Positions 58,000 through 64,000 of a stretch of 64,000 nucleotides of DNA are shown piece by piece; position 1 is the stretch's first letter, and the number at the start of each line of letters is the position of its first letter. The position numbers and the translations under genes are program-made. The DNA comes from Agrostemma githago (taxonomy: Eukaryota; Streptophyta; Magnoliopsida; Caryophyllales; Caryophyllaceae): the NCBI GenBank assembly GCA_958450325.1, contig OY288243.1:40651378-40715377 (forward strand), in the 5' to 3' direction. A model generated the notes under the pieces. The model was not told the origin of the DNA, did not search any database, and was given only the letters and a program-made list of their open reading frames with translations.

Positions 58000-60259
58000 A
58001 AACCGTTGCTCGTCCTCGAGCAAAGACCCAAAAAGAAATTACATACTACTACTAAGCTAGACTATGCTAAGCCTATACGGGGCAATTAACGGGCCCGGCC
58101 GCTCCGTCCCTTCAACTCACATCGAGATACCCATGAGGTAGAGTACCTCCGTGCAAGGCAAGTCAGGTCTTGCTCAAAATTAGGGTTGCGACTATCTCAC
58201 ACACAAACACACAAAGACAAAGAAGACACACAAAAAGATAATTGCAACCAAAGAGAAAATAAATCACCGAATCCCGCATCGAAACGGCGGAGAAAGCACC
58301 GATTTTGGACTTAAGACAAGCGAGAACACTACCAAGTTAGTCACTCAAATTGACATGGACAAAATCCTAATAGGATGACAATCAAACAATAAAAACACTG
58401 AAAATTTACCAAGGTCCTTCTAATTCCACTAGAGATGCCTACAACGGGACGATAAACGGAGTGGAAATGTGGGAACCATGGAGTTAGTAAGCACTGTAGG
58501 TAAGTTTTATCCCGTCTCCTAAGCTAAGCCTAGAGGGTCGTCCCAAACTCGAGAAAGCCAATTAGACCAAACAAAAAATGGACAAGTGTTTGCAAAATGG
58601 TAAGGATCGACTAATCACCGCTATTTTCCTTCCTCGGGACTCGGTCCTCTAGTAGGCATTAATAAACAATCAAGGGATTATTTGAGATTTGGTAACGATT
58701 TTTGAGATTTTGAATTTCTTTTCGGTTTTCTTTCTTTCCCCATTATTTTGGTTGAGTTTTTTTTTTGTTGATAATGCCCTTCTTCTTCATTTTTTCCTTT
58801 TCCTTTTGAGTAACCCATATTTGGCTAGATGGTTCGTTTGAGATCAAGCATATTTTTGCAAACTTATTTGTGGTAATGGGTGAATGGTAGAGAAATAGGC
58901 TAGTCGAGTATGCATCCCCTTCGAACCCACAAAAAGATAAAAATTTGGACTAAAAAGTGGCTTCTTAAATAAGGTCACCTAAGAGAATGGGAAACGGTAA
59001 CCAAGGCCTTATCACTCCATGGGTGGTCAAGGTGGTCAAATGCAAATCTCGATGTAGACTCCTAGTAGAAAAGATGGACTCATGGTAAAAATTCAATGCA
59101 AAAATTGGTTCAAGGTCATTCTACTAGAAATATGTCCAAAAATCAAAAAAGGGTTACTAACAAGGGAGTAATAAACACTCGACCAAAACTCAAAAGCGGG
59201 TTTTCGAAAACTTTATCTAGACAAATTATACAAAAACAAAAGGAACACACGAAAAAGAAAGGGCAAATAAAAGAAAACACGAGTAAAGTCATGCACTCCA
59301 TACTCCATCGATATTCGAGCACAAAATCAACCATAACACCCAAAATGCTCATCTTCGAGATCCTCCAAATAGCAACAACCTAACTCCTCTACAAAAGTAA
59401 AAAAGAGAGAAGGAAGGAAGTTACCAAGCGGGGTGCTTTCATAATCTCTTCAAATTGTGCTATCAAGATGGTGGTTACCTGTAAGAGTAGAGAACAAGAC
59501 TATACAAAGGACACAAAAACATAACGAAAAAGAGAAAAGAAAAATGGAAAAGGAAAAGGAAAATAAAAAGAAAATGTTTTTGGTTTTTCGAAATTTTTCT
59601 TTTTTTATGATTTTTGGAAAGATTTTTTAAAAACAAAAGGATAGTAGGTCCTTCCCCCACAATAAAACTGTGCATTGTCCTCAATGCACGAGTAGGGGAA
59701 AAAGATCGAAAAAGACGGAAAAAGAAAATAAGAAAAATATTTTTGGATTTTTATAATTTTTCAAATGCTTTTGGATTTTTCAAAATTTTTGAAGAAAGAA
59801 AACAAACGAAAAGAAAATGATAAAAGGGTGGCTGGCCTAGGTGCAATCACATCACCTAGACCCTAGCCAAGTGACTAAGAAAATGAGAATAAAATAAAAT
59901 ATATTAAATTAAAAGAAAAGATGAAAAATGGGCGTAGGTGTAGTCACGTCACCTAGCCCAGATTAAAAGAAATTTGAGAAAATGAGAAGAATTTGGATTT
60001 TCAAAAGGTCAATGGCGTAATCACATCGCTAAAAGACCGGGAGCAAAACCAAGGCCGCTTCGGCCGCAACAATCGAACAAAGGGACAGCTTGCAAAGTTA
60101 TGTTAGAGATAAATCAATCACAATGACAATAGGATAAAAGGAATAAGAACGGAATCAACCAAAGGACATGCAATTATAGATGATTAAATACTCATTGACC
60201 CAACCCACACACAAATATACAACACACACGCACACACACCACCGACTCCGGGAGAGGGT
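58000..60259 (-). other. 3' UTR of element D
   Basis: No coding seen. The first 570 bases match the E1 3' UTR by eye. 59,500-59,820 is A-rich. A second PPT-like block lies at 59,652-59,690. Confidence 0.55.
59652..59690 (-). promoter_or_regulatory. Second polypurine-tract-like block in element D
   Basis: On the minus strand TTGAGGACAATGCACAGTTT is followed by TATTGTGGGGGAAGG, the same order of parts as the true PPT of D. It lies 1.66 kb upstream of the LTR. Confidence 0.6.
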
Positions 60260-61468
60260 CTAGTTTGAGTGATTGTCCGACGCAAATGAAGCGCTAGGAA
60301 ACCCATAGAAAAAGGGTGTACCCTCGGAAGATGGCTCAGGAGAAAACTCCTCCGGACCGTCGCTAAGCGAGAGGGCAAAGTCGGATTCAATCTCACATAG
60401 GTCATAGATCGTACGACCTTCGAGTAATTTGTAGTGTGCATACTCCCAAACTCCCCTTCCCCCCGACTCAGTCTTGGTCAGTCGGAATTCACCGGGACCC
60501 AAGGGTAGGTCCCAATTGTGGTGAACAAGGATAGTGGTTTGGTGTGTGTTCGGAACTATTAAAGCTCTTCCATGGCTAATGTAGACGAGGCGCTGATGAG
60601 GTACATGAAAGATCCAGGTAGAAGAATAGGCCTCGTCAAGCCATATGGAATCGTCTAGTGAGGTGAGGTGGTCGGTCGATTAACCCAATTTGTTAGCAAT
60701 TAAAGTCACGAGACCTCCACAATCTAAGGAGGGGCTTTGGGTGACAATGATACGGTGAAAGTGCAACGCCACGACAAGTGTTAGGTCTAAAGCGTTAGGG
60801 TTACCCAACAAAGAGTCACAAATCAATTGCAAGACACACACATTAAGAGTATAAATATTATCGGTCGAGGGTAACAAGCAGTGGGAGAGCATCTCGCAAA
60901 AATAGCGAATTGCAGGGTTACGGATTTCGGAGGCAAAGGATAAATTAGCCTCGTAACCCCCTTTACGGCGTGATATGCGCTTCCAAAGATCTATCCTAGA
61001 TACACAGGCTTGTATGTTGCTCGAGGGTTCACTAAGTCCAGTACTTGATGAGGGTAAGCCTAGTACTAGGCCGAACTCGGAAATAGTCAAACGATGGGGT
61101 TTGCCAAATAGTCTAAATTTGACCGCTCTTGGTGTGGTCGGATTGTCAATGGCAAAAGTTCCTAGGAACTCGAAATTAAGGTCCTTATAGGTGAAGGCCG
61201 CGAGGCTAAGGAGCTTGTTAGTTCCAGTCCTCGACGATAAGTCTTTAATATCGTCTACTATTCCTAGATTGGTCATTGTGTGGGGACAAGGTCACCTAGT
61301 GCTCTGAAAGATCTTTTCAGAGAAGGTCTGAGCTAAAGAAGCATTAAGACAAGGTAAATTTGTAGGCATAGAAGACTTAGAAGATGTAAAACATTTAGAA
61401 GGTTTAGAAGTATTGGAAGTCGAAGCCATACCTTGCTTATGAGCGGCTCGCTTTGCTCTTGTCTCCAT
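60260..61468 (-). pseudogene. Athila ORF-1-like protein of element D (two in-frame stops)
   Basis: The start ATG at 61,468 begins METRAKRAAHKQGM. One frame of about 400 codons runs to 60,260 with TGA near 61,292 and TAA at 60,680. The centre (AAFTYKDLNFEFLGTFAIDN, then VKFRLFGKPHRLTISEFGLVLGLP) matches the pattern of the Athila ORF-1 family; the following part is helical (RYFCEMLSHCLLPSTDNIYT). The end is acidic. The family's role is unknown, although in Athila the ORF near this place has been compared to env. No signal peptide or membrane segment is visible here. Confidence 0.68.
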
Positions 61469-61792
61469 AATAATAGATTTGCAAGAATGATCCCAAAAAC
61501 TTTAGCTTCACCTCTTCAAGCACCCAAAATAATCACCCAAGATGGAGCGGAGGTATGAATGTGGTTGAGGTATGGTGGTTTGATTTTATGAGGAGTGATA
61601 AGGTGAAATGAATGTGAGGTGAAGGTGATAAAAATAAAGGTAGTTGAGGAGGGAAATAAAAGTTTTTATAGTAGATTGTAAATATTTGGTGTTTATGTTT
61701 TGGAGGGAAAGTTATGTGGGGTATTTGGGAAGAAGGGAATTGATTTTGTGGTGACGAAATAGGGTAAAGGTGATCCGTTCAAGCTCACGTTG
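61469..61792. other. Spacer upstream of the ORF-1-like pseudogene
   Basis: Purine-rich on the plus strand. It corresponds in position to 27,700-27,895 of E1. No gene. Confidence 0.4.
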
Positions 61793-62027
61793 CCGGGTGA
61801 AATTTCACCCGGTCAAGCACCATCGGGTGAAATTTCACCCGACGGTATTTCGTCATGAGAATCGATTTTGCCAACTTTTTTCCACCGGGTGAAATTTCGG
61901 CCGGTGAAAATCTCACCGGCCGAAATTTCACCCGGTGGTGTCTTTGTCAATTCCGGCAAGTCTGGTAACTTCTCCGTAGGGCGAAATTTCGCCCGGTCAA
62001 GTCTCACCGGGCGAAGTTTCGCCCGGC
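61793..62027. repeat. Palindrome cluster in element D
   Basis: Perfect 20-mers at 61,793-61,812 and 61,823-61,842, both built on GGGTGAAATTTCACCC. A 26-bp perfect inverted repeat with a 5-nt loop lies at 61,882-61,938. A perfect 16-mer, GGGCGAAATTTCGCCC, is at 61,979-61,994, and a one-mismatch 20-mer at 62,008-62,027. All share a GAAATTTC-type core. Confidence 0.95.
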
Positions 62028-62402
62028 GGTCTTGTTTTCTTTGTTTTTCGCCTTGCCATTTCATGGCTCCTCAATAATCACCTAGAGACTCAAATAACGA
62101 CTTAACTCACATTACATAATCAATATCTCACACAAACATGCTTGTGGTCTTCAAATAAACTTCATAACTCCTCCAAAGGCTTGATCTTCATCCAAATAAT
62201 TTCTCCATGGCGAAATCCAAGTTCATTCATTGTTCTCAAGCTAACAAAGCTAACAAACAAAAAGAAATATGATACATATATACAAGGTGGTTGTTGAGGA
62301 TACCACCAAACCTCATCAAACGTGATACAAACTCAACCCGGGTCGCCATCATAGCGACCAATCCAAAGTTCACCTCCATCAAAACTTGCCCGTGGCTCGG
62401 AC

Positions 62403-64000
62403 TGTAATCCCCTAGAAATTCTAACACGATACAGTGGCGGAAACACTGTAGAGTCGGGATTAAAACACACTGTAACTATGTCTTATTAAATTAAATTGGT
62501 AAAGTCAAACGGATGCCAGACATAAAAATGGCTAAAATTTAAAAACAATCCACAAAGAGGTTAAACAATCCTTAAGACATAATTATTAAAAAGATCAAGC
62601 AGGATCCAAGACTGCTCGTTAGCCCACACTCACCGGAAAACAAACACGTATACCTGCCATGTTAAAACATAACAGCCACAATCAGTGGGGAGCAATGTCA
62701 ACGTTCTCCCAGCCGTATAACAGGATTTTAAAACAGTAATTACTAATATAGGAAAAATAGTAAAAATGGAAAACAGTAAAACAGCATATTAAAATAAGCT
62801 TTAGCGTAAAACAAATTAATCAAATGAGTTTCCGAAGAAACATAAAAATATTTGCCAACCTGCAAACCAATTTATATCGATAATAAATAAAATAATCAAA
62901 ATGGCGTTATGGATAGGACTAGTGATGAATGCTAGACTTTCACTAGGAGAATACTAAAAACTAGCTTCGAGAACTTAGTTCAAACAAATCAAACTTCGGT
63001 CTCTAACTAGGCTACTCAACCATAATAGAGCGGCGACTTATAAATGCGTGGCCCTAGTTTGAGATAATGCACACCCCTCCTGGGATTACCTGTCACCCAG
63101 TTCAACTTATGACGGCAACTTACTACGAGACCTAAGCTTAAGGTCAAAATGTACACAACTCCCGGGATACCTGTCACCCGGTTCAACAACTAATGTACCG
63201 ATTCCTGATACAGTAGCCTTATAGTTGATGGCAAAACCGTAAACCCTAGAATATATTACTCTAACCTCACACTTGTCCTTATTCCATAACTCCAAAACAA
63301 AGCCATTATCGATATTCAAAAGATATAGTCAATATAAATAATATGAGGATAAAAGAAGTAAACATTTATATTCTAAAAGAGGAAACTTTCTATTTTAGGA
63401 AACTTCTATTTTTTAGAAACTTTACTAAAAGTAGCATTATATCAAAATAGTGAAAATATTAGTTCATACTAATACCACATTTTTAGTAAACGATATAGAT
63501 TTATAAAACTAATACTTTCGGCCTTAACGATATTAATTATTAAAGTAAGAACATTTGATTTTATGAAATTATTAAAATATCGTATAAGCGTTATAAAATA
63601 ATTAAAAATGTCTTAAACATTTTAATATTACTAATTTGGGTGTTTTCAAAAGTTAAAAAGCTAAAATTCCATAATTATTATTAGTTTCGACAATAAAATT
63701 ATAAATAGGATTTTACGACAAACATCAAATTAAATATTTGAACGTCTTTATTTAATTAAACCAACAAATATATTTAGAGTATGTTAAGGTATGATTTAAC
63801 TCTTAAAGTTTCAGATTTAAATACTTTCAAAATTGCTGGAAAAATAATTCTTTTAGGTAAGACGAAGCATTTTAACGATAAATCACAATTTGTCCGAAAA
63901 TCAATACTTATTAATTAAAGACTTTAATAAATAGTACATAAATTACGTAAAATAGTTAAAATATATTTATGGACATTCTGTCCAGAAAAGAAAATTTCCA
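62403..64000 (-). mobile_element. LTR of a Tekay-like element, cut by the window edge
   Basis: Starts TGTAATCCCC. Within the first 60 bases it has GTGGCGGAAA, matching the reverse complement of the solo LTR end at 16,375 (TGTAACAACCC, then ATGCGGAAA). It also has the gap-free AT-rich interior of that LTR type. The sequence GGTGACAGGT-CCCGGGA (minus strand) is repeated with a period of ~83 bp at 63,069-63,186. No coding. Whether this is a solo LTR or part of a full element cannot be told; orientation is inferred from the GCGGAAA position. Confidence 0.55.

Larger units (their letters stand above)
56406..62402 (-). mobile_element. Element D: Athila-type LTR element, incomplete in the window
   Basis: The 3' LTR (56,406-57,986) starts TGAT- on the plus strand and ends ACA, next to a PPT. 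The left LTR edge (TGATGCACGAGCATCGCGACC) parallels that of E1. The interior shows a 3' UTR block shared with E1 and an Athila ORF-1-like pseudogene, but no gag, RT or integrase before 62,402, where another LTR begins. The rest of D may continue right of that insertion. The strand is taken from the PPT and ORF. Confidence 0.8.

Noticed and set aside
60184..60441. Second ORF overlapping the end of the ORF-1-like pseudogene
   Set aside because: Out of frame with the domain and without motif; treated as a shadow.

Overview
The window is plant nuclear DNA, almost certainly from a eudicot. It is nearly all retrotransposons nested in one another, with intron-bearing gene remnants, long microsatellites, AT-rich spacers and plant LTR families (Ty3/Gypsy Tat/Ogre-like, Athila-like, probable Tekay-like chromovirus, L1-type LINEs). 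No bacterial or organellar gene set is present. The tandem-repeat-bearing Tat elements would suit a Caryophyllales species, but that is a guess. No intact, confidently functional host gene was found.

Layout. (1) ~1-12,700, minus strand: Tat-like Gypsy element A. From right to left it has LTR, PBS, gag, protease, RT/RNase H, integrase and a 3' UTR with ~120-130 bp tandem repeats. A 4.8 kb L1-type LINE with an 11-bp target-site duplication (TSD) splits its pol at 4,562-9,357. (2) 13,002-18,425, plus strand: an eight-exon plant-mobile-domain (PMD) pseudogene, with a 2.25 kb solo LTR in its third exon (TSD ATTAG). (3) ~19,335-34,823, minus strand: internally deleted Tat/Ogre-like element B. It has an antisense extra ORF, 3' UTR tandem repeats, broken integrase and RNase H, gag scraps, a long leader, a PBS and an LTR stub. 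Its leader is interrupted at 25,261-33,651 by a complete Athila-type element (E1) with two LTRs, a TSD (ACCGC) and only gag plus protease. (4) 34,824-48,625, plus strand: Ogre/Tat-like element C, almost full length but with six nonsense codons and strongly mismatched LTRs. (5) 48,808-49,392: a 585-bp GATA array. (6) 49,393-56,400: low-copy-looking DNA with two 5'-truncated LINEs inserted within a few bases of each other, a three-exon fragment of a prephenate aminotransferase gene and a Transposase_24-like fragment. (7) 56,406-62,402, minus strand: a second Athila-type element (D) with an Athila ORF-1-like pseudogene and a dense palindrome cluster. (8) 62,403 to the end: an LTR of the same general type as the solo LTR, running off the window.

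The pieces do not form a pathway; they record repeated insertion and decay. Three observations stand out. Three different element families (E1, C, D) each carry a cluster of short perfect or near-perfect palindromes, and in E1 and C these lie just upstream of a TATA box. The Ogre/Tat LTRs contain an extra copy of the PBS-like decamer near their 3' end. The Tat elements B and C carry antisense ORFs with a shared C-terminal tail, and the upstream motif of B's ORF also lies upstream of the PMD gene. All calls come from reading the sequence; no search was run.
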